Source: Xestospongia bergquistia
Taxonomy: Eukaryota; Porifera; Demospongiae; Haplosclerida; Petrosiidae
NCBI GenBank assembly: GCA_963965975.1
Contig: OZ014417.1
Location: forward strand, 2,089,821-2,153,820
Length of the DNA: 64,000 bases
Direction: 5' to 3'
A program made the position numbers and the translations under genes. Positions 34,820-46,457 of the stretch are shown in pieces; position 1 is the first letter of the stretch; each line of letters starts with the position of its first letter. The notes beneath the pieces were generated by a model. It saw only the letters and a program-made list of their open reading frames with translations. It was not told the DNA's origin and did no database searches.

Positions 34820-37800
34820 GTAGTATATCTTAGAAATAGATTTTATATTAATATTAACTTTATATTAATCTTTTCTTTTTTCTTGATTAATCCATTCTAA
34901 TAACTAGTTGACCTTTTTTCTGAATGTAATTATTGTGTTATTAATGTATTGAATAGGTCAATTGTATCATTAATGTTCAATTTTAAAATATATCTTTCCT
35001 TTTTCTTTATAATGGCACTCTGATGACAACTTGACCTGTATTTCTTCTACTATTTAGAGAGTAAGTAATTATAATAATTATGTCAGTAACTAGTGTAATA
35101 TATCTTAGAAGTAGATTTTATATTAATATTAAATTTATATTAATCTTTTCTTTTTTCTTGATTAATGTCATTCTAATAACTAGTTGACCTTTTTTGTGAC
35201 TATTTAGAATGTAATTATTGTGTTATTAATGTATTGAAGAGGTCAATTGTATCATTAATGTTCAATTTTAAAATATATCTTTCCTTTTTCTTTTTAATGG
35301 CACTCTGATGACAACTTGACCTGTATTCCACTATATAGGAAGTAAGTAATTATAATAATTATGTTAGTAACTAGTGTAGAATGTGATTTTATATTAATAT
35401 TAAATTTATATTAATCTTTTCTTTTTTCTTGATTAATGTCATTCTAATAACTAGTTGACCTTTTTTCTGCAACTATTTAGAATGTAATTATTGTGTTATT
35501 AATGTATTGAAGAGGTCAATTGTATCATTAATGTTCAATTTTAAAATATATCTTTCTTTTTTATTTTTAATGGCACTCTTATGACAGTTTGTCTTCAACT
35601 ATTCAGCCTGTAAGTAATTATAATAATTATATTAGTAACTAGTGTAATATATCTTAGAAGTAGATTTTATATTAATATTAACTTTATATTAATCTTTTCT
35701 TTTTTCTTGATTAATCCATTCTAATAACTAGTTGACCTTTTTTCTGCAACTATTTAGAATGTTATTATTGTGTTATTAATGTATTGAAGAGGTCAATTGT
35801 ATCATTAATGTTCAATTTTAAAATATATCTTTCCTTTTTCTTTCTAATGCACTTTGATGACAACTTGACCTGTATTCCACTATAAAGGAAGTAAGTAATT
35901 ATAATAATTATGTTAGTAACTAGCGTAATATATCTTAGAAGTAGATTTTATGTTAATAGTAAATTTATATTAATCTTTCCTTTTTTTTGATTAATGTCAT
36001 TCTAATAACTAGTTGATCTTTTTTGTGAATGTAATTATTGTGTTATTAATATATTAAGAAAGTCAATTGTATCGTTAATGTTCAATTTTAAATGTATCTT
36101 TCCTCTTTCTTTTTAATGCCACTCTAATGACAACTTGACCTGTATGCCACTATATAGGAAGTAAGTTGATATAATAGTTATGTTAGTAACTAGTGTAATA
36201 TATCTTAGAATGTGATTTTATATTAATAGTAAATTTATATTAATCTTTTCTTTTTTCTTGATTAATGTCATTCTAATGACTAGTTGACCTTTTTTCTGCG
36301 ACTTTTTAGAATGTAATTATTGTGTTATTAATGTATTGAAGAGGTCATTAATGCTTAATTTTAAAATATATCTTTCCTTTTTCTTTTTAATGGCACTCTG
36401 ATGACAATTTGACCTGTTTGTCTTCCACTATTCAGCCTGTAAGTAATTATAATAATTGTATTAGTAATATATCTTAGAATGTGATTTTATATTAATAGTA
36501 AATTTACATTAATCTTTTCTTTTCTTGATTAATGTCATTCTAATGACTAGTTGACTTTTTATCTGCGATTATATAGAATGTAATTATTGTGTTATTAATG
36601 TGTTAAGGAAGTCAATTGTATCATTAATGTTTAATTTTAAATGTATCTTTCCTTTTTCTTTTTAATGGCACTCTTATAACAACTTGACCTTTTTGTCTTC
36701 AACTATTCAGCCTGTAAGTAATTATAATAATTATATTAGTAACTAGTGTAATATATCTTAGAATGTGATTTTATATTAATAGTAAATTTATATTAATCTT
36801 TTCTTATTCTTGATTAATATCATTCTAAGGACTAGTTGACCTTTTTTCTGCGACTATATAGAATGTAATTATTGTGTTATTAATGTATTGAAGAGGTCAA
36901 TTGTATCATTAACGTCCAATTTTAAATGTATCTTTCCTTTTTCTTTTTAATGCTACTCTGATGACAACTTGACCTGTTTGTCTTCAACTGTTCAGCCTGT
37001 AAGTAATTATAATAATTATGTTAGTAACTAGTGTAATATATCTTAGAATGTGATTTTATATTAATCTTTTCTTTTTTCTTGATTAATCCATTTTAATAAC
37101 TAGTTGACCTTTTTTCTGTGACTATTTGGAATGTAATTATTGTGTTATTAATGTATTGTAGAGGTCAATTGTATCATTAATGTTCAATTTTAAAATATAT
37201 CTTTTCTTTTTCTTTTTAATGGCACTCTGATGACAACTTGACCTGTATTCCACTATATAGGATGTAAGTTGATATAATAGTTATGTTAGTAACTAGTGTA
37301 GTATATCATAGTAATATATTTTTTGTTAATAGTAAATTTATATTAATTTTTCCTTTTTTCTTGATTAATGTCATTCTAATAGCTAGTTGACCTTTTTTCT
37401 GAATGTAATTATTGTGTTATTAATGTATTAAGAAAGTCAATTGTATCATTAATGTTCAATTTTAAATGTATCTTTTCCTTTTTCTTTTTAATGCCACTCT
37501 AATGACAACTTGACCTGTATTTCTTCTACTGTTTAGATTGTAAGTAATTACAATAATTATGTTAGTAACTAGTGTAATATATATTAGAATGTGATTTTAT
37601 GTTAATAGTAAATTTATATTAATCTTTTTCTTGATTAATGTCATTTTAGTAACTAGTTGACCTTTTTTCTTAATGTAATTATTGTGTTATTAATGTATTA
37701 AGAAAGTCAATTGTATCATTAATGTTCAATTTTAAATGTATCTTTTGTTTTTACTTTTTAATGCCACTCTGTTGAGAACTTGACCTGTATGCCACTATAT

Positions 37801-38704
37801 AGGATGTAAGTTGATGTAATAATTATGTTAGTAACTAATATAATTTATTGATGAAGTAGATATTGTCATTGATGTTTACATTTGATGTATCTTTCTTTTT
37901 TCCTTTCCATATTAATCACATTTTCATGACCAATTGATCTGTATTTTCTGCACTATATAGGATGTAAGTAGATACAATAATTGTGTTAATAACAAGTGTA
38001 ATGTATTGATGAGAAGTTGTTGTCATTAATGTTCAAGGGTTATGTATCTTTTATTTTTCTTTCCCTTATGACAGCATGACCTTATTTTCTTGTAGTTGTA
38101 TATAATTATTGTGTTAGTAACCCTAGTATAATATCCTTTGGTGCCTTTTTAGGCATGCAGTAGCACTGCCTGTGTATAGAGATATCCTGGATTATATAAA
38201 TAATTGAATGTTTTGTTAAAACATGTCAAAGCAAATATTTTCATAAAATTAACACATCATTTACTTTGTATTACATTTTGTTTGGATTGCAAGATGAAGT
38301 CAACCTTTGCAAGGGCAAATGTAAAGAATCTTTCAGTCTGAGTGGTATGTAAGGATATACCATACACTGGGATTTATTGGCGAGCGTTAAAATTTGGCGA
38401 ATTATTGGCGAATTTCAGAAAATCGCCAAATTAAATGAGTTTATTAATTTATGACAATATATGTACTGCCATGTAGAGTTTAGATATCTTAGATATCATG
38501 CAGTGTTCAATCCATTTTAATGAACAATCCCTAAACAGACATTGCTACCACATACCTGATACCATTACAGCATAAGTTTATAATTGTTATTAATTGTTAT
38601 TCCTAGCTGACAAGTCTTTCACATCTTAATTAGCAATATCAAATTAGTTTTGATAAACATTTGTATGTTTTTATTAGTTACTAATATTATATATTTTTAT
38701 ATAG

Positions 38705-41205
38705 AGTGCTTATAGAAGAGCTCTAAAGGAGGGAAAGCTGGATATAGCATATGGACGCATGATACTCCTTGGTACAGCAGGTGTTGGAAAAACAAGTTTA
38801 AAGCGATCTTTGATGGAACTACCTTTTGATCCTAAAACAAACAGTACTATCATCTCTGATATCAGCTATGTTCAACCAGTTAATTATAAGTGGCATGCTG
38901 TGGATCCAGAAGAGAAATGGAAAGAAGTGACATCTGATGATGAGCTAAATGAAATGGCACAACTACTTGCTATGGTATATCATTCTAGTTCAACACCCAG
39001 ACCCCTACATAGCAAAGTAGCTGCCATAAGTCTTTATCCTATTTCTGCCATTGCTGCTATGATTAAAGATGTGCCATTAAATGAAGAGCAAATACATAAT
39101 ATCGAAAAAGAAACTATGGAGTCAATCTTTTCGAAGGCTATGAAACGTGCCTATAGAATGTCTAAAGATGATCTTAAGGAGATGAAACCTCAACCTCTCT
39201 TGCATATATGGGATTGTGGTGGTCAACCTGTCTTTCTTGAAATCCTCCCAGCCTTTCTTACACCTCGTACCATGTTTTTCCTCATGTTCAATGCATTGAA
39301 ATCCTTCAGTGAAAAGTGGCATTCAGTGATCAGTACTCAGGGAGTACAAGAGTTTGACGATGAAGTCAATGAAACTACACTGGAGTTGTTACTCAGCTGG
39401 ATGGCCAATATTCATAGTCATCTTATAGCATATGACAATGGTGCCATTCCAGAATACCCTCGTATATACTGCATTGGTACACATGGAGATCAATTGAATG
39501 AGCAAAAGAAGACAGAAGTGAAGACAGAACTTGAATCACATTACCAAGACAAAATCTTTGCACCACTTATTGAAGGTACCCTCATTATTGACAACACCAG
39601 TTCTGGTAAAGGGGAATTTGAAGATCCTAATTTTGCAAATTTACGAAAAGTCATTTGTAATTTCACTTCTGATAAGCTCATTGTTGAAACTCCAGTTAGT
39701 TGGGTTCTTTTCCGAAAGGTGATCCAGCGATATCCTAAGAATGTCATTGATCTTGAAGAAGCTCATGCTATAGGAGTAGCCTGCAAAATTCCTTCTGATG
39801 ATGTCCCCAAAGTCCTCCTATTTTACCATGATGTAGGAGTCCTGTTGTTCTACCCTCATATTGACGGCTTGCAGAATGCTGTTATCATTAATCCTAAATG
39901 GTTTGTGGATGTTCTTGGGAGGGTATTCACTTTAAAGGAAAGAGATACAGGGGCTCGTACATGGCATTGGAGAAAATTGCTTCGTGAAAAGGGATCTTAG
40001 TTCAGCCATTTTATCATGATGAATCTGTCTGGAGGGGTTGTGAAGGTCTTGATCCAAATGGTATAATGAAGCTATTGGTTCGTTTTCGTCTTGCTGCTGA
40101 AGTCCATACCAAGGAATATGATCAGGCTGTTAAGCATTATTTTTTACCAGCAGTGCTGAATTCTTTCCATGGAGATCCTAACAAAGTCCCATCTGGTTAT
40201 TTACAATATGCAGTCCCTCTGCATGTTGTATTTCCCACCACTAAGTTAACACCACCAGGTTTCTTTACTCGTTTAGCTACAACCATGGCCAGCTGTCCTT
40301 CATGTGAGCTTTTCTTTGATAATGGCATCTTTCGAAATCGTGTCACTTTTACATATGGTGTGTCTCAAATTGATCGTGTTATACTCACAGATCTACACTA
40401 TGCTATGCAAGTGAATGTATTACGATGTGCTCCTGATAGTCATTCTCCTCAGTCTTTTAATACTGTATGTCAAGAGTTAGTGCCAATTCTTGAAGATTGC
40501 ATTAGCAGAGTTAAAGAAACTCTTAATACAAGTGCTAGAGTATTGGATCAAGGCAAATTTTCTGTTCAGACCACAGAAGTTCGATTTGTGTGTGGATCTG
40601 AAGATTGTGGTCAACTCAGGTAATTATAGGATACAGTTATGATAGATGCCTTCAATATATATTATTATAACAATTTTGTCTTCTTTAATTCTAATTCTGC
40701 TATTCTTTAGATATGAATCTAATGGCATACCTGCTAAAATGAATTGTCCTCACTATCTTGTTACAGCAAAAGCTCAAACAAGTGATCTCACTCTTCATTG
40801 TGAAGAAAAGCCGACCAACTTTCGCAATCCTTCAGCTGAGGAAGGAGTTTGGTTTAAAGAGACAGGGAAGGTAGGTTTTAAAATAGTTTAAGTAATTAAT
40901 GATAAATTATATAGGGTACAAAACCAAAGAAAATAGATGCCCTTAATCAGCTAGCCCCCATCTCCTCACACTGGTTCAATTTGGGAGAAGCACTTGAAGT
41001 CCCATTTGATAAACTGGAGGGTGTGGATCAAAGAAATAACACAAATATGAACACTAACTTGTCAATGATGATTGAATACTGGTTGAAGCAGCCAAATGCT
41101 GATTGGGCTACACTAATAAAAGCTGTAGAGGGTCCTCTTGTTCAGCAAAAAAGTGTTGCTGATGACATTCGTAAATTTTTAGTGCAGCTAAGTAATGATA
41201 TATAA
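38705..41205 (+). CDS. Roc-COR GTPase with C-terminal Death domain
   Basis: Exons are 38705-40619, 40711-40870 and 40915-41205, about 788 residues apart from any N-terminus encoded upstream. The Roc GTPase shows the P-loop GTAGVGKTS, a G3 motif WDCGGQ and a G4-like THGDQ. The COR domain follows (WVLFRKVIQRYP...LEEAHAIG...VPKVLLFYHDVGVLLFYP...IINPKWFVDVLGRVF, then FRLAAEVHTKE...YFLPAVL). The last exon is a Death domain (WFNLGEALEVPFDKL...MIEYWLKQPNADWATLIKAV). Members act as GTP-regulated scaffolds; the Death domain points to apoptosis or innate immune signalling. The exon starts in phase 0 (AGT GCT TAT) with no good upstream ATG except the array. At 39990-40000 the frame breaks: TAG follows GGATCT, and the open frame continues at -1. 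Phases of the later exons need exactly that shift. Confidence 0.8.
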
Positions 41206-42096
41206 CTCATGTGAACAATTTTAAATTATGTACTTTTATTTACTAATTTTTAACTTGTTAGATATTACTATTAAACAGTGTGAAGTATTGTAGTACCATT
41301 TATTGTTGAATAAATTTGTAATAAGCCCATTTGTCAAAGATAATTACTAGCATATCAGTCAGATATGCTAATATATATGTAGTATTATCAGATATCTGAT
41401 AATACTATGTATTTCAAATAAAATAAGAACGGCTTTTAATAGATCTAATAAATCTTGAGTGAAACATTGAAGTCTCATTCAATTCCCTGCAGACCATGTT
41501 GCTAATCCTGATACAATGAAATTGTCATTGTGGACTAAGGAATTTTTGAAGCAGTCAAGTACTGATTGAGTTACACTAACAAAAGTTGTAGAGTATCTTC
41601 TTGTTAACAATAACAGTAAACAAGTTGGTGATAACATTTATAACTGAATCTATTAACCTGTAACACTGGGACAAACTCAGTTTACATAGTAAATTAACTG
41701 ATATTCTACTTTTACTGTAATATTATATAGTTTTATTATTTTTGATCTAAGTAGCATATTAAGAGTGTTAAGTATTATAGTACAGTCTTTGATGAATAAA
41801 TTTGTAATTTGATTCCTTCAGGTCTCATAGTCACTTCTATCTACAATAGTATTAGACATGTTGTAGTATATTTTTAATAGTAATCTGCAGGTGATATTAT
41901 AAATTAATCAAGTAAACAAATTTTAAATGAAAACAATTTTTTTAATAGTTTGGTCTATAATTTTAAATAAATTTATTATTGGGACACATGTTGTTGTGAG
42001 ATATGGCACTTACTAGTTAGGAGGTGTAAAAGAACCATTTCTTAAAAATAATATTAAATTAATAAATATAAACACACTCAAATAACATCATAATAA
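41206..42096. other. 3' flank with second Death-domain remnant
   Basis: Between about 41440 and 41660 the sequence aligns to the Death-domain exon (AAACATTGAAGTCTCATT, GATACAATGAAATTG, TGATTGAGTTACACTAAC) but is full of stops, an old duplicate of the last exon. The block 41330-41420 also matches 25150-25250. No gene is supported in the rest. Confidence 0.5.
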
Positions 42097-44002
42097 TCAC
42101 AGTCTAGGTTGTACTGTACTACTACTATTCTCTTCATTGGATGGCCATACTAGTGGTGCTATACCATAATGTACTAGGTCAGGTTTATTTGGGAAGAAGT
42201 GAGGATAGAGTGTTGGTGATAGAGAGTAACCACATTTACGACTGGCTACAAAAGTCTCAGCTATTAATCTGTTTTGATTATTGGTATATGGATCAGCAAT
42301 ATATTCATTTAACTAGAGAATAAGAGGACAATAATATATATTATTAAATCTCAAGGGAAGAAGTTATTAAGAGAATATTTTATTGATTCTCAACACGTGA
42401 CAACACAACTATATCTCTAACAACTTCCTGTGAAAATAGCAGGAACACTTAACTCAATATAATACACAATAGTTGTTATATTACTTACATCCATCCATTT
42501 ACAGCTAGCTATTTCACCAGTGTCCATTTTAATATCAGTATGTAATGGTTTTAATAGACACACAAAATAAAGGTCACTTGTTCCCCAACGATATTGATGT
42601 AAGTGACGAAAACAAAGAAGAGACACAAATATTGTATCTATTCCAGTCTCCTCTTTAACCTCACGTATTGCAGTCTCTATGAGATTCTCTCCTGGGGAAC
42701 AGACAAAAGATATAGTAAGGTCAACACATTAGTTCAAAGGTCAACTCATTTATTACTATATAATATAATCAACTAACCTTGATCAGTGAGACCACCTGGA
42801 AATTTCCATGTGGCTCTCTTTAGAGATATGTGATATTTCTCTTGGACAACTAAGAGCTCATATCTATCATTTATTACAAATCCAGCAACTCCTAAAAAAT
42901 GTATATTAATATTAATAAAGATTGGTTGATTGTTAAATAAAATAGAAGTATTAATAAGTTATGTAATAATGACATCATACCGACATAATGGTTAGCATAT
43001 GTTGGTAGTTTATTTGGTTCTGTAGTAGGTAGCCATTTTGTTAACATGACGTATCCACTTTGAGCATGATGGAAATCAAAACCTAACTATAAAATAATAG
43101 AAAGAAAAAGTCAATACTAAAGCCATTCATATTTACTTTGACCTTTAAATCATTTCAATGGCTTCATTGATATGTGGCAACATGACACTACTTTGCCAAC
43201 AGATAATACAGTTAACATTGGAACTGCTAAGCATATTATTATAGACTTGTACTACATTAATAGTTAGTACTATTATTATAGTAATTTGATGTTTTATAAT
43301 TAGCAGTTGAATAAGAAAAGGCTAAAAAGTTATCAAGTGGTAGAAAAACAAAGGTCAAAGTTGATGTGAACAAACTTTCAATGTAATAGTAGTAATATCT
43401 CTTGTTTATATTAATATCTAATATATTGTTAATATAATAGTACTTTAAGTGGGGATTCCAATGGAAAGTGACCTCAAAATATAATATGCTATAAATTTAC
43501 ATTCAGTTATATCCTGCATATATAGTAATTGTCCTTCTATTCTACGTGTGAATAAAAGGTCTGAATTAAAAAAATAAGTTTTATTTATAAAAGAGAGATC
43601 AAGACTTAGTTATGTCACTTGTCAATTTATCTATATGAGTTGACATACCCATATAACATGTAGACACGTCCCCAAATGACATTCTTACTTTTGTTGCAAT
43701 AGGAATTAGTTCAGATTGATGTGTTGGAATCTTGATCCACACACCTCTCCGTCCCTCTTGTTTCCACGTTTCCAAGGAGACAGGGAGCAGCTGACTAAAG
43801 CTGTCTACATTAACTTCACTGAGATGGTTTGGTCTAATAGTTACTCCATTAAACCTATCATGATTTAGTGTTAAGGTACATAGCAACATACTATTTGAAC
43901 TAACACATCTAAATCACACTTGAGGCAGCCAGCATTCTCTAGTGGTGTCCCTCTCAGTAGCTTTTCAAGTGTTTCCACATCTTTTGTTGTATTGGTGGCC
44001 AT
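42097..44002 (-). CDS. NUDT6: NUDT6-like nudix hydrolase
   Basis: Six exons (43920-44002, 43689-43854, 42981-43086, 42778-42891, 42489-42691, 42097-42312) give 295 residues. The N-terminal pre-nudix domain (FNGVTIRPNHL...WKQEGRRGVWIKIP) is typical of the NUDT6 group. The nudix box spans the exon 4/5 joint: GGLTDQGENLIETAIREVKEETGI, with the full GX5EX7REUXEEXGU pattern, so it should bind magnesium and hydrolyse a nucleoside-diphosphate derivative. HQYRWGTSDLYFVC and ASCKWMD follow. The substrate is not deducible. The 5' end is 55 bases from the PELO start, on the other strand. Intron 5 holds a second acceptor with a short frame (EVVRDIVVLSRVENQ, stop), a possible alternative ending. Exon 1 ends at a GTGTGA donor. 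Confidence 0.85.
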
Positions 44003-44057
44003 TTAAGATAATAGAATTCATTGATACCTGAACAAGCCACACCCAAATCTATTCAAC
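44003..44057. promoter_or_regulatory. 55-base bidirectional spacer NUDT6-like/PELO
   Basis: Start codons of the two genes face away from each other with 55 bases between, so the promoter and both 5' untranslated regions must be very short or overlap coding sequence. No TATA box was seen. CCACACCC occurs near the PELO start. Confidence 0.45.
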
Positions 44058-46395
44058 ATGAAGTTAGAAAAAAGATTTATTGACAAAAATGGATCTGGGT
44101 AAGTTTTTTGTCTATAACACTCATTTCCATGACAATCTATATACAATAATTATTATATTATAGTCAGGTGACCTTAATACCAGAAGAGGCTGAAGACATG
44201 TGGCATGTTTATAATTTAGTTGCCAATGGAGACAGCCTCAGATCAACTACAATAAGGTATATATAGATAACACACACATTATGTAGTATAGTAACAACCT
44301 AACAAAACTAATAGTAAGTATTTATATTCATAGTGTCACTTAATACTCTTATTTGTACACAAGAGGTCCATATTTCAATGATCAACTTAATCCATCCCCT
44401 AACTCTAACAGTTATTTACATGTGCATTATGACAGTGTTACTGGTTTTATGGATAAGAGTCACTTGGTCAGCCAAGCTCTCTCCTGTATAAGGATAAGCC
44501 TCATTTATCAATAAACTATAGGCTCTATAGGTACCCTTCTATTAATAATTATGCAATTTTTAACCCTATTGTATAACTAATAGTGTACCAAATATATTGT
44601 TGGTAGTTTTAAACGTATTTAGTATTTATAATTCTCACTGTATTTTGGCTCTGATTCAATTGTATTGTAATACTCTCATAGTAGTCTATCTCTTTATTTT
44701 ACTAATTAGAAAAGTGACCAGTGAATCAGTTACTGGTTCCAGTACTTCAGAACGAGTCCGTACCACTCTAACTATCTCTATAGAAAGTGTAGAATATGAT
44801 ACAACTGCATGTCAAGTTCGATTTAAAGGACGTAATATCCAGGAAAACCAGTTTGTCAAGATGGGAGCTTATCACACAATTGATCTACAATTAAATCAAA
44901 AGTTTACATTAGCTAAAGAAAACTGGGATAGTGTGGCATTGGATAGATTAGGTAAGAATCACTGACCAATCAGATGTTAATCCGGTATATAATGGAAGGA
45001 AACTACTAATAAACTGTAACATATATCACTTCTTCTTCTCCCGCTTCTTCCTCAGATCTAGCCTGTGATCCGTCAAGATCGGCAGATGTAGCAGCACTTG
45101 TTATGCAGGAAGGTAAGTTAGCATCAGTAAATAAATCATTTAACCCTTTGTTGGCTAGGTTTAGCTCATATGTGCATAGTGACCTCATGTATGACAATTA
45201 CTAGGGCAAGAATAGAACAACATATCCCACGTAAGAGAAAGGGATCATGTGCTAACCACGACAAGGTACTTATGACTCATATACTAAGAGCAATATTGTA
45301 TAGTAAAGTTATATGTGAAATGTTTGTGTGGTGAATTTTGTGGTTGCTTATAATAACAAAAATATGACCCAAGGTACCACAATTATAATATGTCCATAAA
45401 CCACTAAAAGGATGAAACTAATATTCATATTTTAAAAATGAATGTAAAAAATATTGTTATATTTTCAAGATGTATAATTATAGTATAATACCACTATATA
45501 ACATCGACTCATTGTTATATAATTATAGTATAATACCACTATATAACATCGACTCATTGTTATATAATTATAGTATAATACCACTATATAACATCGACTC
45601 ATTGTTATATAATTATAGTATAATACCACTATATAACATCGACTCATTGTTATATAATTATAGTATAATACCACTATATAACATCGACTCATTGTTATAT
45701 AATTATAGTATAATACCACTATATAACATCGACTCATTGTTATATAATTATAGTATAATACCACTATACAACATTGACTCATTGTTATATGATTATAGCA
45801 TAATACCACTATATAGCATCCACTCATTGTTATATGATTATACCATAATACCACTATATAACATCCGCTCATTGTTATATGATTATAGTATAATACCACT
45901 ATATAACATCTACTCATTGTTATATGATTACAGTATAATACCACTATAACATCCACACATTGTTAATTTTTAAAAATTAATTGTGATACAGTCTTTAACG
46001 ATGTTATATAGCATATGCCCAATATACAGATGGCTATATTAGGTAAAGATGCTATTGTAATATTACTTTATAGTACATCTATTGTACATATTAGTTCTAT
46101 TGTGTTATCTCTTCACTAGGCATTAGAGAGATTCTATGGTACTGTACTTCAAGCTGTTTTACGACATGTTAGATTTGATGGTAATAAGTAGTTTTATTAG
46201 TTCTTTAGTTATTATTAAAGTTCTTGTATTGTTATAGTTGTTAAATGTGTATTAATTGCTAGTCCTGGATTTGTTAAAGATCAGTTTTATGAGTACATGC
46301 TTGCTGAGGCTATCAAACAAGATATTAAAATAATTCTAGAAAATAAACCTAAATTTTTACTAGTAAGTGATTACATTCTATGTAAGAGAATGACT

Positions 46396-46457
<62 letters not shown>

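Larger units (their letters stand above)
31481..37963 (+). repeat. array 2: dimeric tandem acceptor-triplet-donor units
   Basis: After ATG 31481, GGA 31600 and AATACT 31993, the array is a dimer of about 284 bases with two classes. Class B ends CTATTCAG or CTATATAG, then a triplet, then GTAAGT: TAT 32252, CCT 32537, TAT 32823, CCT 33106, CCT 33391, CCT 33536, AGA 35058, GAA 35339, CCT 35607, GAA 35888, GAA 36158, CCT 36436, CCT 36711, CCT 36996, GAT 37261, ATT 37537, GAT 37803, GAT 37961; all 18 are intact. Class A reads ATTTAG / AAT / GTAATT or a near variant: intact at 32117, 32402, 33258, 35208, 35481, 35758, 36310, 36587, 36862, but the acceptor is lost at 32688, 32971, 34923, 36028, 37130, 37402, 37672. 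An element (33580-34819) is inserted in the middle. No triplet is a stop. The contrast between classes suggests that class B sites are maintained. Confidence 0.6.

Noticed and set aside
20535-37963. CRISPR-like arrays
   Set aside because: The repeats are long, diverged and lack fixed repeats with unique spacers; the constant part is splice-site-like and the host is a eukaryote.
39930-40000. An intron bridging the frame break in the Roc-COR-Death gene
   Set aside because: Using GTATTC at about 39933 and an acceptor at 40000 would delete the conserved FTLKE...LLREKG segment, so a single-base shift fits better.
45465-45956. Long open frames of about 160 codons on both strands
   Set aside because: They are produced by the 45-base tandem repeat with no stop in one frame of each strand and lie in a PELO intron.
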